Below, one piece after another: positions 23,502 through 33,656 of a stretch of DNA of 46,187 bases; the stretch's first letter is position 1; each line of letters opens with the position of its first letter. Source of the DNA: Branchiostoma floridae. Its lineage: Eukaryota; Chordata; Leptocardii; Amphioxiformes; Branchiostomatidae. The DNA is taken from positions 172,375 through 218,561 of the forward strand of contig NW_023365837.1 of assembly GCF_000003815.2 (NCBI RefSeq), written 5' to 3'. A program made the translations under genes and the position numbers. The notes under the pieces were generated by a model. The model was not told the origin of the DNA and did not search any database. It saw nothing but the letters and a program-made list of their open reading frames with translations.

Positions 23502-24208
23502 TAGAGTCTTTGTCATTGTTATTGTATATTTTGTACAATCATATTTCCAAAAGTATATTTACAGTAGCTGTTTTAATGGTTGTATTTTAAGTGATAATAA
23601 TCTGAGTAATTTTCCTTGGTATCGTCAATGGAGTGACAATTAAATGTATTATACGATATCCAGTATATGTATTTAGAGTTGGAGAATTTCACTTTCTCAA
23701 AATGTTATGTTGCAAGCACAACAATATCACAGGATATCAATTTTATGTGTTTATTTGCTACATCTTGGATATACACAACTTATATGATTCATATGTGACT
23801 ATACACGTCTATGTTATCAAATAACTAAATCAGAAATTATGCAAAACTCTATACCAACTATGGAAGCTTGAACTAGGTGTAACACTCGAGCTTTGGCAAA
23901 TGAGCGCACTGTTTATTTGTGCATTTATCATCTAAAGAATCATCTGAAGATTTCAAAATCTTACGCAATGAACCTGAAATAATTATGCAATATTCAATAT
24001 ACAAATGTAGATTAGAGAAGATTGTGATAAATCTTTTGTGACATGAAATTCTAAGATAACGTTTTGATTATACTGGAGTTACTTTGATCAGTAAGGAAAC
24101 AAACCTAAGGATAGACAATGTCTGTACACATGCATATTACAGGTAATAAATAATCATAAGAAACTTCACTACTTTTGCTTTTGTATTTGCTTTTGTCCAT
24201 TTAATTCG
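23502..24208. other. 3' UTR / convergent intergenic region
   Basis: AT-rich sequence between two tail-to-tail coding ends. AATAAA at 24145-24150 would serve the plus-strand gene. No other feature. Confidence 0.4.
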
Positions 24209-24357
24209 TTATACCTTGAGGTTTGAACAAGATTGCTCTTCTACTGCAGCAACCAAATTCCTTTCTAATTCAGGTATGTCTTGTGCTCTGACAGCCATTG
24301 ACTCTATTGTAGACTTGTGTTCCTGACGTTTGGCGCTAAAATGCATCCTGTTTACAT
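24209..24357 (-). CDS. Probable terminal exon of a minus-strand gene, 48 codons
   Basis: On the minus strand an acceptor with a pyrimidine tract (ttgtttttgcag) is followed by two bases and 48 open codons: VNRMHFSAKRQEHK, STIESMAVRAQDIPELER, NLVAAVEEQSCSNLKV, stop. The sequence looks coding and helical, but I do not recognise it. It needs an upstream exon leaving one base. The secreted-protein gene upstream (26770-32366) does not supply a matching phase, so this is probably a separate gene whose other exons are beyond or between. Confidence 0.4.
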
Positions 24358-24539
24358 CTGCAAAAACAAATTAAAATCGGAAAAAATTATTACATTATTA
24401 ATAATTAATTCTTGCAAACTTATGTACTCTTAACATGTTATCAATCAAACATGATTCTGATTGTTGGTAGTACTCTGTCCATAAATACCGAATTAAACTA
24501 TATCTAAAACATATCAAATATTAACTCCTGCAGTTCCGA

Positions 24540-24639
24540 GTGTGTATTCGTGTGTTAGTATGTGTGCGTGTTTGTGTGTGTGTGTGTTTGTGTGTGTGCT
24601 TGTGTGTGTGCTTGAGTGTGCTTGAGTGTGTATGTGAGT

Positions 24640-24719
<80 letters not shown>

Positions 24720-24725
24720 AGCGCG
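24540..24725. repeat. (TG)n microsatellite
   Basis: Interrupted TG units then a pure (GT)n tract ending gcgcgcgcgagcgcg. Frames across it are artefacts. Confidence 0.95.
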
Positions 24726-24965
24726 ATGTAATAGATATAATAGTGTGCGGAGGATCGTGTTCATTTCTAAGAATAGGTTTTGGTGTCGTCAGTTTAAATT
24801 AAACACTCTCTTCGAACCGCCCTTATGACAGTTGGACTGTTCTATTTATTTGGAGGAAGGGCTAGGGGGCAAGAGTACATCCAAAATGGCGCCGGAATTT
24901 GGAAAGTGGTATAACTTTCATTTACTTGTTTTCTTCACATTATCTTACAATATTTGGTCCCTTAA

Positions 24966-25928
24966 CCCTCAAGCACCCGACCTTTTTTGCGACTAAAATG
25001 ACCGAGTGGGGTCCAAACGGACCCCAAAATGTTTTGTTAATACAATTCAGTTCCAATCCCTACCGGTGATCATCGTACATGCTTCGTCAATGTAAGAGGA
25101 ATATTTTGACATGTAAAGGTGTTGCTAATTCCACCTCATTATCATAACTTATGCAAAAGATCAGAAGGACAATGTTTTGCACTAACCCTATTCTGACCAG
25201 AGATGGGTATTTTCAGGCCCTCAGCAACCTTTATGTCGGATAACTCATGAACGGCTAGGGCTAAAGCTACGAAACTATATATATATCACAAGATATTGTT
25301 GGCAAAAGTTTTTTGTCAATAAAGTAAATCTATCATTATTTCGGGTTGCCATGGCAACGGAATTCTGACAGGCATATTTTTGCGAAAATTTGCCAATTTC
25401 GATTTAAACAAGATTTTCTTGGTGAACCATGCTTGTTTTCTTACAACAATCAAATTCTATGAATTTCAATGCTATTTTTATTATTCAAAATGTATTATCT
25501 ATGCTAATTTCATGAAATCATTAATGAAAATCCAAAATGGCCGCCATTATTAGCTAAATGACGTGATAATGTCATCATATTATATGGTGATGACACAGAA
25601 GTTTCTTATGAGGATTTAGTTTTACAAGTTTATTATCCTCTGAAAATTGGTGGTGATACGATAATTAGTTTGGGAGTTAGACTCAAAAGTTTGCTTCAAA
25701 AGCTACACTTTTCTGCCGGGGTCCGTTTGGACCCCAGACGGACTGATCAAGGACTTTCTTAATCTAATTCTTAGCTTCCACAGTATTGTACCAATTTTCA
25801 TAAAAACGAAGAAGAAGGTAAAGAAGATATTGGCTGACAAAGTCACGGAAGGAATTTTTCTTCAGATCAAAAATGTTCAAATGGTACTTCAAAATTTACG
25901 CCTAGGACCCCACTCGGGTGTTTGAGGG
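24966..25928. mobile_element. piggyBac-type non-autonomous element, 963 bp
   Basis: TTAA flanks both sides (24962-24965, 25929-25932). Ends are ccctcaagcacccga and tcgggtgtttgaggg, with matching subterminal gagtggggtccaaacgg / ggggtccgtttgg arms. CCCT...AGGG ends with TTAA duplication are characteristic of piggyBac. No transposase frame. A perfect X-box palindrome lies at 25345-25358. Confidence 0.9.
25345..25358. promoter_or_regulatory. Perfect RFX X-box palindrome GTTGCCATGGCAAC
   Basis: A 14-bp perfect palindrome equal to the symmetrical RFX consensus lies inside the piggyBac-type element. Whether it is bound is unknown; it could be an intrinsic part of the transposon family. Confidence 0.5.
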
Positions 25929-25932
25929 TTAA

Positions 25933-26345
25933 CCTACATGATAATCAAAAGCTAGAGACGTATGAAAATATCATTTTGCCCTTTTCTTTAATTTCATAAT
26001 TTATGAATAAACGCTTATTGCACATGGCAACTTTATACATATAACCTATTGTTATACTTATATTTCATTTAGAAAATCCTTTAGCCACGCGTCTAATCTT
26101 CAATATAACCTATAGGTATACTTTATACTTAATATAAATTGCTATCCTCAATTGCAAGTTCTTCCTGCATTTAGAATATGCCATTGTTTTTGTTACAATT
26201 ATTTTACTCTGTTTGACCCGCTAAATGTCAATCATAGGCCTTAAAGATAATAGCTCCACCACAGCTATCATCGAAACTTTCACACTTTAACTAAGTAAAG
26301 TAAGAAAAAAGTAAAACTAACACATTTTTAGACCACACATCTTTG
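25933..26345. other. AT-rich intergenic stretch, no gene
   Basis: No frame, element ends or RNA motif that I can support between the piggyBac-type element and the poly(A) signal of the minus-strand gene. Confidence 0.4.
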
Positions 26346-26351
26346 TTTATT
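26346..26351 (-). terminator. Poly(A) signal of the secreted-protein gene
   Basis: AATAAA on the minus strand (GTTAATAAACAAAG), about 300 nt past the end of the H2B-derived tail and 420 nt past the TAG stop. It is the only clear hexamer I found there. Confidence 0.5.
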
Positions 26352-26649
26352 AACTGCAATACAACTTTACCAAGTCACATCATTTCTGTATCAAATTAAG
26401 TACCGTACAATGAGAAAAACTTGCATACGAATACATGTCGAAGCAGAAATGATAAATCAGCTTTACAAGAAAATGGCGGATAATTTTGGAGATTGTTATC
26501 AGGCTATACAGATGTGGATTACATGTACATGTATTGGCATGTTGTTGTTTATGTGTTGCGATGAAGGACGGTGGTTGGTTGATGTAGCTTGTCACGTGAT
26601 GCAGTATCAGCACGAAGGTGAGGTAGATGGTGGTTCTTTGGCAGCAGAT

Positions 26650-26769
<120 letters not shown>

Positions 26770-27131
26770 CTAGATGTCGCGATCGCACCTCTCAATCATA
26801 GCCTTAATTTGATCGACGTTCTCCTGGAAGAGCAATGAAGTAAACAAACAGCACCTTTCAAGTCATCATGTTATCATATCTATTCTCTGTACGCTAATTG
26901 TTTCAGTGTCAGAATGTGTGGAGGTGGTCTGTTTACAACCCAAGAAGGATAACATTTACTTGCTAGTTGATTTGTTTTAAAGATGAGTAATAGACTTATG
27001 ATCATCTTTGAGTTAATGATAACACGAGTCCAACACACCTTTAATTGTTGAGCGGCCTTTATGACCTCTATGACGTCAGCGTTGTGTTGCGAGAGTCCAG
27101 CAAAGAAGTCACGGTCTAACTCAGCCTTCCC
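26770..27131 (-). CDS. Module 4 (exons 12-13), X exon absent, terminal Z exon with TAG
   Basis: Y exon (27131-27039): GKAELDRDFFAGLSQHNADV IEVIKAAQQLK, donor AAAG|gtgtgt. Terminal Z exon (26823-26770): ENVDQIKAMIERCDRDI then TAG. Both align with module 1 (GKAELDR; DNFDQIKAKIE). The frame continues beyond TAG into the H2B tail at 26650-26769. Confidence 0.65.
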
Positions 27132-30100
27132 CTGGAGGAAAGTTTGTACAGAAGGAGTCAGTACTGCCACAATAAAATGATATCAGGTACAAAACTGTCT
27201 ATCATGGCATTCAAACATCACAGGAAGTAATTATTATGTCTATAATTTAGACTCCTCTTAGAATGATTCAAGTCCGTACAGTACCCAAAATGCTACTTTC
27301 ACAGTGAAAAGTTATCACATGTACTACTTCGAAATAGAACTACAGCTTTTAAGTTGGCTTCAATCAGCTAAAAATAAGGAAGGCTGGCTGCGTTCATTTT
27401 ACCGCACACTAGGGCCACAAGATATCATGGAAGAACAAAAAAGTAAACAAACAGCACCCTTCACCTCATATCTATCTTCCTATCATATCTATTCTCTGCA
27501 CACTAAAGAAGAATTGTTTTGTCAGAATTTGTGGAAGTGGTTTGTTTACAGTCCCAGAAACAATAACTGGCTAGTTGATTTGCTTTAAAGATGAGTAATA
27601 TGATAGAATTATGATAAGTCGACGCTGTAGGGCTGATATCAATTAGGATTTTACCATGGTCAATATTGACCGAAGGAGGCCATATATACATGATAAGCTT
27701 TGAGTTAATAATAACACGAGTCCCACAGACCTTTAAGGCTTGCGCGGCCTGCCTGTCGTCTGTGATGCTGACCGGGTCTGAAAGGCCAGTGCGGTACGCC
27801 TCGGCCAACCCCTGGAGGAACGTTTGTACAGAAGGAGTCAGTTCTGCCACAGTAAAAGGATATCAGGTACAAACCTCTCTACCATGGCATTTATGCAGGG
27901 CAATGACCCTAATGGACGCAGCCGCAGAAGGCCCAATTTGAGTCCATACAGTATTTTAGCCTATTTTCGACTTGTAGCAGGAAAATGTCAGAAACATTTC
28001 ATATTGATGAGACAGTTTAGCTTGCAGATGTTCAGATTCGGCAAAAAAACTAGGTTTTGGTCCATCTTTTCGGCCTGTGCTGACCTCTAATTTGAAGTGA
28101 TCAGTCCCTAAAATGACTTCATGAAAAGGCAAGATGGTGGCAGATTTGACCGGTAGGATATGTTTCGCCGGTCAGAAAGTTAAAAAAAATTAGACTTTTG
28201 GACACTTGAGATAGCGGGCTGCTGTGTGGGGTGAGTTCTTATGACCTGGAATGTTTACGGATGAGATTATGACACCCTGAACTTGCTAATTTTTACATTA
28301 TCGCCAATGAAGATTTCTATAAGTGTTCACTGCCCTGCACACACTTCAAACATTATAGGAAGTAATTATGATGTCTTTGATTAAGACTCCTCTTAGAATA
28401 ATTCAAATCCGTACAGTATACCATAAAAATATTACTCTCACAGTAACTAATTATTACAGAAATGGAACTGCAGCTGTTAAAGTACAAGATACAGTGCTTG
28501 TAATTTTTTTTCAGAAATGACAGGCTGACCATGAACGCTTCGTGCTCGCTGGCACTGAAGGCATCGAATTTCTCAATCTCTCGGTACAGGTGGAATGCAT
28601 CAGACACGCGCTTTGCTTCATCAGCTAACACGACTTGCTCGATCTTCAACTTTTGCTCCGGCATTACTTCGAAAGCGCGTCATACCGAGACAGCAAGCTG
28701 ACAGTTTTGAACAGAACCCAAGTTTGAATTCAAAATACACTCACCACTAGGATCACTTCAACAGCGAGGTTCGTGGCAAGGGCGCGGTCAGCAGCAATCT
28801 TGGAGTACTGGAACTAAAGAACAATGAACCAAACAAATAGCACCTTCGAGCTCATCTCAGTCAACAATGTCTTCTATTCTCTGTACACTAAGATAAGGTG
28901 TTTTGTCAGAGATTTGTGGAAGTGGTTTGAAAACCTCATTTGGACTCAAAACCAATTTGGTGATAAGCCGAATCAGTTTACAATCCCAGAAGGATTCATG
29001 TGCTAGTTGATTTGCTTGAAGGCTGTCAGTGAGTAATAGACTAAGGCTTTAGTAGGTAAGTCAGTAAATAAGCTTTGACTTGATTATAACACGAGTCCAC
29101 CGCACCTCTACCGATTTAATGACGCGATCCAGTTCTTCCAGGGCTTTCGTCAGGTCACCCTTTTCAGCCTGGAGCTGAGAGACCTTTTGGTCTTCGCCAA
29201 AGATGATGCGGTGCAGTAACCTTAAGGCAGACCCCTGGAAGAAAGTTTTACAGAAGAGTCATTACTGCTACAGTAAAGAATATCAGGTACAAAACTCTCC
29301 TCATGTACACCCTTCAAACATTACATGAAGTAATCATGATGTCTTTCATTAAGACTACTCTTTAATTGAAGTCCGTACAGTATCAAAAATGCTACTTTCA
29401 CAGTGAAAATACTACTACAGACTGAGAAATAGAACTACATTCTGCTGTAAGCATGCTTCAATCAGCTAAGGTAATTAAAATTGGCTCCTTTCATTAACCG
29501 TACATCAGGGCCACCTACAATAAGATCATAATAATCCTCAATTTTCCCTTGCCTTATAAAAACTATACAGTAGCAGTGAAATGGTGGGGACATTTGAAAT
29601 TGATTTTCTGAAGTCGATAGCAAGCTATTAACAAAATAAAAAAAGGTTAAAAGTACAACAATATTGGCCATTTCTTATTGATCTACTTACATTTCTAGCA
29701 GCCAAGATACAGGGATGATTGACGGATGATTTGTTTCTGAAATGTCTGGCTTACCTTGAACATGTCATAGGATGCCTTCAGGCGCTGTATGACGTCACCA
29801 ACTCCCGGCATCCCTAGTTCGGTCTTGCGGTCAAAATCTGTAAAGAAATGCAAAACAACATATCATATATGGGAAAGAATTTGCAATAAACTTTACATTA
29901 TTTGTCACTACCAACTTTAACTTAACTCTGGCGTTTTGCCAGTGGTATACCTCGGCTTCTTTAAAACTGTACCTTTATGGAACAAACTTCCCCGTCATTG
30001 CTTCCACGAAGGGTATAAAACCTTAAACAGTTAAAGTCAAATTTGAACAAACATCTGGCGGCGTGCTTGGCGAGCACACCCGATAGCAGGAGTTCCATGT

Positions 30101-32366
30101 CGGTATGGATCTTGTGACCGCCGCTCTCAATCTTAGCCTTGATTTGATCGAAGTTGTCCTGGAAGAACAAAGAAGTAAACAAATATCACCTCATGAACTC
30201 ATTATCTTATCATATCTATTCTCTATACACTAAGAATAATTTGTGGTGGTGGTTTTTTCAATCCTAGAGGGATAATATTTACTTGCTAGTTAATTTTCTT
30301 TAAGGCTGAGTAATAGACTTAGGCTTTGGTAGTTAATGATAACACGAGTCCAACACACATTTAATTGTTCAGCAGCCTCCATGACGCTGAGCCGCTGTGA
30401 AACGTAAGCGAGCTGCTTGTAGAGTAGAGCAGAGGGCCCACGGTCCAGCTCGGCCTTCCCCTGGAGGAAAGTTTTCACATAAGGGTCAGTACTGCCACAG
30501 TAAAAGGACATCAGGTACAAAACTTACACGTCAAACATAACGGGGAATAAATATGATGCCTTTAATTAAGACTTCTCTTAGAATGATCCAAGTGCAAACA
30601 GAACCCAAAATGATAATTTTACAGTAATTAGTTATCACTAAAATGGAACTGCAGCTATTAAATTACAAGATGCAGGACTGACAGATGAGTTTTTTTGTCA
30701 GAAATGACAGGCTAACCTTGAACGCATCGAGATCGCTGTCGCTGAAGGTAAGTAATTCCACCACCTGCTGGTACAGGTCGATACCCTCAAGCAAGTGATT
30801 TTTTTGATCAGCGAACACGCCTTGCTTCATCGCCATTAGCTTTTGTTCCTGTATTTCTTTTGCGGCGCCAACGCCTGCAGCGCCGTAAAGACATGCAAAA
30901 CAATAATCTATAAGTGTTCAAACTGGTTAAGTATACCCCGGCTTCATCAATTAAAACTATACTTTTGTGGAACAAGTTTTCTCGTGATTGCTTTCCGTGA
31001 TGGGTACAACCTTAAACTATTGAAGTCAAATTGAACAAACATCAGTCATCACAGCCCAGTTAGAGCAAGTCAAAGTACTTGGAGCCTTGTTTTGTGGTGA
31101 ATGGAAGTAAATAAAAATATGTGTGGGAGGGTTAAACAACATAACATTATGTCCTATATCTACGCACCAAGCTTGTCACGTATGGCTTGGAGAGTATTGG
31201 AGTGGGAAACCTTCTTCTCCATCTCTCCTGGGAGTTTGTTAACTTCAGTCCTGGAGAAACACGAAACCCCAGTCGTGTTAACAAGACCGATATACAGTAT
31301 ACTATCTAAAAAGTATGACACAGCATTTTATGGCTACACCAATAATGTCATGTACCATAATGTCTGGAAAATAAAAATGACCATAAGAGCAATCCTCTCC
31401 TAAAACTGCTAAAAACTATGAAATACCTACAGAGGACTGTAAACACAGTTTTTTAGTACTTGATATAAGATATTGCTCTCATGACATACTTCTTGAGGTA
31501 GACTTCTGCATTTTTGTTGGGCTCGTCAATGGTCTTGTCGAGCGTCTTCAGGAAAGCAGGGTCCTGACCACGCTTGGACTGAGCTTTGGCAGCATCTTCC
31601 TTGTCATAGGGGCGTCCTGGAAACACCATGTAAAAATATTGTGCGTCATGAGAACTGCATACAGTTCTATAGTTTTGTCCACAAGGCCTTTAACTCCGTA
31701 AATTACTGACTTCTGTAAAAAAAAATGGATTATTTTCTGCTAGTGCTGCTAGTTTGCGTTTTTGAAAAGGACACATCAGGGATGAACATTACAATACAAA
31801 AGAATGGAGACATTGTAATCGAAGAAGTGCTACTTAAAAGTATTGTTTACTTTGATCCAGTTAAAGTTACCCACGCCCAAGCTACCAGGCCTCTGAGTTA
31901 AAAAGCAACAAACCTAGTCTCCATAGTATAACTCTCTGGGCCCTTTTTCGTGTTTTGGGGGGCTCAAACTACACTTTTGCTTTGCCGGAAGCACAAGCGA
32001 CCCCGTACAAAAAGAAACGGCCAGCAAAGTGTATTAAAAAAAAACGAATAAGGCCCAGAGAGCCTGCTATGGAGGCTTAACTGGAAATGTGTTGATTTAC
32101 AGCAGAAACGAGAAAAAAAACTCGCCTGTAAACTAAAATCCAAGTAATGCCTCATAATACACCTGTTACCGCCACCTCATTTGAATCATTGTACAAAGTT
32201 ACCTAACAGGATAGTTGAAAAAAGAATTTGCTAAAGCGGCACACATGGAAACATGTCTTCAAAACTACTGTTCTAACTAAAAACAAATCAGCAACAACAT
32301 CTCACCTTCGGCTGCGATGACAACTGCAAGGAGCACGACAAATGTCGCGATGTGTCGGAATGACAT
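26770..32366 (-). CDS. Secreted modular helical protein, 13 coding exons, 417 aa (reconstructed)
   Basis: Coding exons on the minus strand, in order: 32366-32306, 31616-31490, 31250-31168, 30874-30717, 30460-30359, 30158-30080, 29837-29755, 29234-29106, 28807-28741, 28666-28530, 27811-27731, 27131-27039, 26823-26770. They have GT-AG borders, matching phases throughout, and sum to 1254 nt (417 codons plus TAG). Exon 1 is a signal peptide (MSFRHIATFVVLLAVVIAAEG). The rest is almost cysteine-free, charged and helical, built of repeated X-Y-Z exon triplets. I do not recognise the family; an extracellular helical-bundle or lipid-binding protein is possible. The weakest borders are the 28666 acceptor (poor pyrimidine tract) and the 30080 and 28741 donors. 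Alternative splicing of modules is plausible. Confidence 0.68.
27731..28666 (-). CDS. Module 3 (exons 10-11), Z exon lost
   Basis: X exon (28666-28530): MPEQKLKIEQVVLADEAKRV to SEHEAFM, aligned with the module 1 X exon (EQKL, ADxK, YxxI/V, DAF). Its acceptor is weak (tttcgaag). Y exon (27811-27731): GLAEAYRTGLSDPVSITDDR QAAQALK, donor AAAG|gtctgt. Near 27444, where the Z exon acceptor would be, ttcttccag has become ttcttccat, so the Z exon appears dead. Confidence 0.55.
28741..29837 (-). CDS. Module 2 (exons 7-9)
   Basis: X-type exon (29837-29755): FDRKTELGMPGVGDVIQRLK to YDMFK, acceptor tttctttacag, donor AAG|gtaagc. Y exon (29234-29106), the longest: GSALRLLHRIIFGEDQKVSQ then LQAEKGDLTKALEELDRVIK, with heptad-like leucines suggesting a coiled coil. 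Z exon (28807-28741): YSKIAADRALATNLAVEVIL VV, with a phase-1 donor A|gtgtat. Confidence 0.6.
30080..30874 (-). CDS. Module 1 (exons 4-6), third exon H2B-derived at its end
   Basis: X exon (30874-30717): VGAAKEIQEQKLMAMKQGVF to DSDLDAFK. Y exon (30460-30359): GKAELDRGPSALLYKQLAYV to EAAEQLN. Z exon (30158-30080): DNFDQIKAKIESGGHK then IHTDMELLLS, donor G|gtgtgc. HKIHTDMELLLSGVLAKHA aligns with H2[20 protein letters not shown]. The donor sits where H2B has GGC GAG, here GGT GTG, and the remaining H2B-like bases (GCCAAGCACGCC) continue into the intron. Confidence 0.65.
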
Positions 32367-32400
32367 GGTGACTCAGTCTTCTCTCGTGTTGGCCAAAAAC
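31168..32400 (-). CDS. Lead exons: signal peptide exon plus exons 2 and 3
   Basis: The exon containing the ATG begins at an acceptor (tttatttcag, 32400/32401), so an upstream non-coding exon exists; 34 nt of 5' UTR precede the ATG at 32366. Exon 1 leaves one base (GAAG|gtgag). Exon 2 (31616-31490) reads RPYDKEDAAKAQSKRGQDPA, then FLKTLDKTIDEPNKNAEVYL, donor AA|gtatgt. Exon 3 (31250-31168) reads TEVNKLPGEMEKKVSHSN, then TLQAIRDKL, donor G|gtgcgt. Phases join exactly. Confidence 0.75.
31915..32073. mobile_element. Foldback element related to 6532-6766
   Basis: Left end tagtctccatagtataactc, right end agagcctgctatggaggctta. The interior shares agcgacccc-gtacaaaaagaaa and gccagcaaa with the 6.6-kb copy. 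It lies in intron 1 of the secreted-protein gene. No clear target duplication. Confidence 0.6.
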
Positions 32401-32559
32401 CTGAAATAAAAGAAAAATCATGATTAGTGTTCGTTCAACTGAAACGTCCACAGTAGAGGCAACGATTTTGCTTGATAAATCATAACCCTCCCAACTGTCG
32501 TTCATTTCACATTCAATTGAAATTGAGTATATTCTGGCTTACTTGCTAATTCACAAGGC

Positions 32560-32690
32560 GTAAAACGTGCGATCTCCGAGATTCATAGATTGAAGAACAT
32601 GACATGTAAACTGTCCTCAATCCTTGTGGGAATTTTCTGCGTGGAGTTACAATGCAATGGGCATCTTACGAAACAACCGACTAATACTTT
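32560..32690. repeat. 5'-flank tandem unit, copy 1
   Basis: Contains the ordered words aaaacgtgcgatctc, gaacatgacatgtaa, gtcctcaatccttgtgggaa and cttacgaaac. Related copies are at 34680-34880, 35900-36130 and 37640-37880. This copy is nearest the start of the secreted-protein gene and may hold its promoter or first non-coding exon. Confidence 0.6.
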
Positions 32691-32720
32691 GCCCTGAATA
32701 TACACCATAACCCTATACTA

Positions 32721-33654
32721 CGAGGCTGCTTCAAAAAGTTATGTCACTAGTTTCATAACAGGCTCATTTTTTCCTCGAATGAGTTGAAATTTGACACCAA
32801 GGTAAAGCCATATCTCCTTTTGAGATTGATATAGCTCACTTTGTTGTTCACATTTTTATGAGTGACCGACTTGAGTTCTAGATGACCACACCCTTGTTAT
32901 CCCGTCGAAAGAAATTAGAGGTTCAATTTATGTGCAATTGATAATGTCCTTAACTCACTTGTAGCTATTGTATGACGCTGAAATTGCACATGCATCAAGT
33001 TCTATTTCTTCATAAGGCACATGCACATGTTCACCGTTGAAATCTAATCATGTTTTCTTTTTTCGTTCCTTGGGTGAAGTGAGGTACGGCCCGGTCATCA
33101 GTGCCGTTAATCAGGGGTGGGCTGATTAAAGTTTCTGTAGTGGACTTTTCAATAAACAGAAAGAAATCAAAACTTTGCACACTTCTTGGTCTTGAAACAA
33201 CCAATAACTGTGCCAAGTTTCGTATCTTTTGATTGATGGAAAGTTAGTCTACAAAACCTTTGATGAATAAACCACGTATTTGGCTATTAATCAAACTGCC
33301 TGTAATATTGTAACTCGCGCCTTTCTAGCAGCTGTAAAAGATGAACTATTGGGATTTCAGGTATGAAAATTGACATGTAACCTACAGAGACATTTGTTAT
33401 TATACAGGTGAAATTTCGGCTTCCTACAGTAGTTATAAAAGGGTCAGATCTAGAGGAACTGATCTTCTGACAAACTTCCAGGGGTATGGTTATCTTGAAA
33501 TCAACTCAGTTGCTCATCAAAATGTGAACAACAAATTGAGATATTCTAATCTCAAGAGAATATATGCCGTTACCTTTGTGCCAAATTTCATCTCATTCGA
33601 GGAAAAAATGAGCCTGTTACAAAACTAGTGACATTACTTTTTGAAGCACCCTCG
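32721..33654. mobile_element. Mariner-type non-autonomous element, 934 bp
   Basis: Ends cgaggctgcttcaaaaagt and actttttgaagcaccctcg, TA on both sides (32719-32720, 33655-33656), and subterminal inverted arms of about 190 bp (gtcactagtttcataacagg; cctcgaatgag; tttgttgttcac). No readable transposase. It interrupts the interval between flank copies 1 and 2. Confidence 0.82.
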
Positions 33655-33656
33655 TA

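Larger units (their letters stand above)
26825..30650. repeat. Tandemly duplicated intron sequence of the modular gene
   Basis: Intron stretches recur with the modules. gaagtaattatgatgtcttt with cagtatcaaaaatgctac follows each Y exon on the plus strand, starting near 27225, 28360, 29328 and 30543. gtaaacaaacagcacc with tctattctctgtacac occurs near 26838, 27440, 28828 and 30173. The taacacgagtccaacacacc word lies just before each Y donor. These show duplication of whole genomic blocks. Confidence 0.8.
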
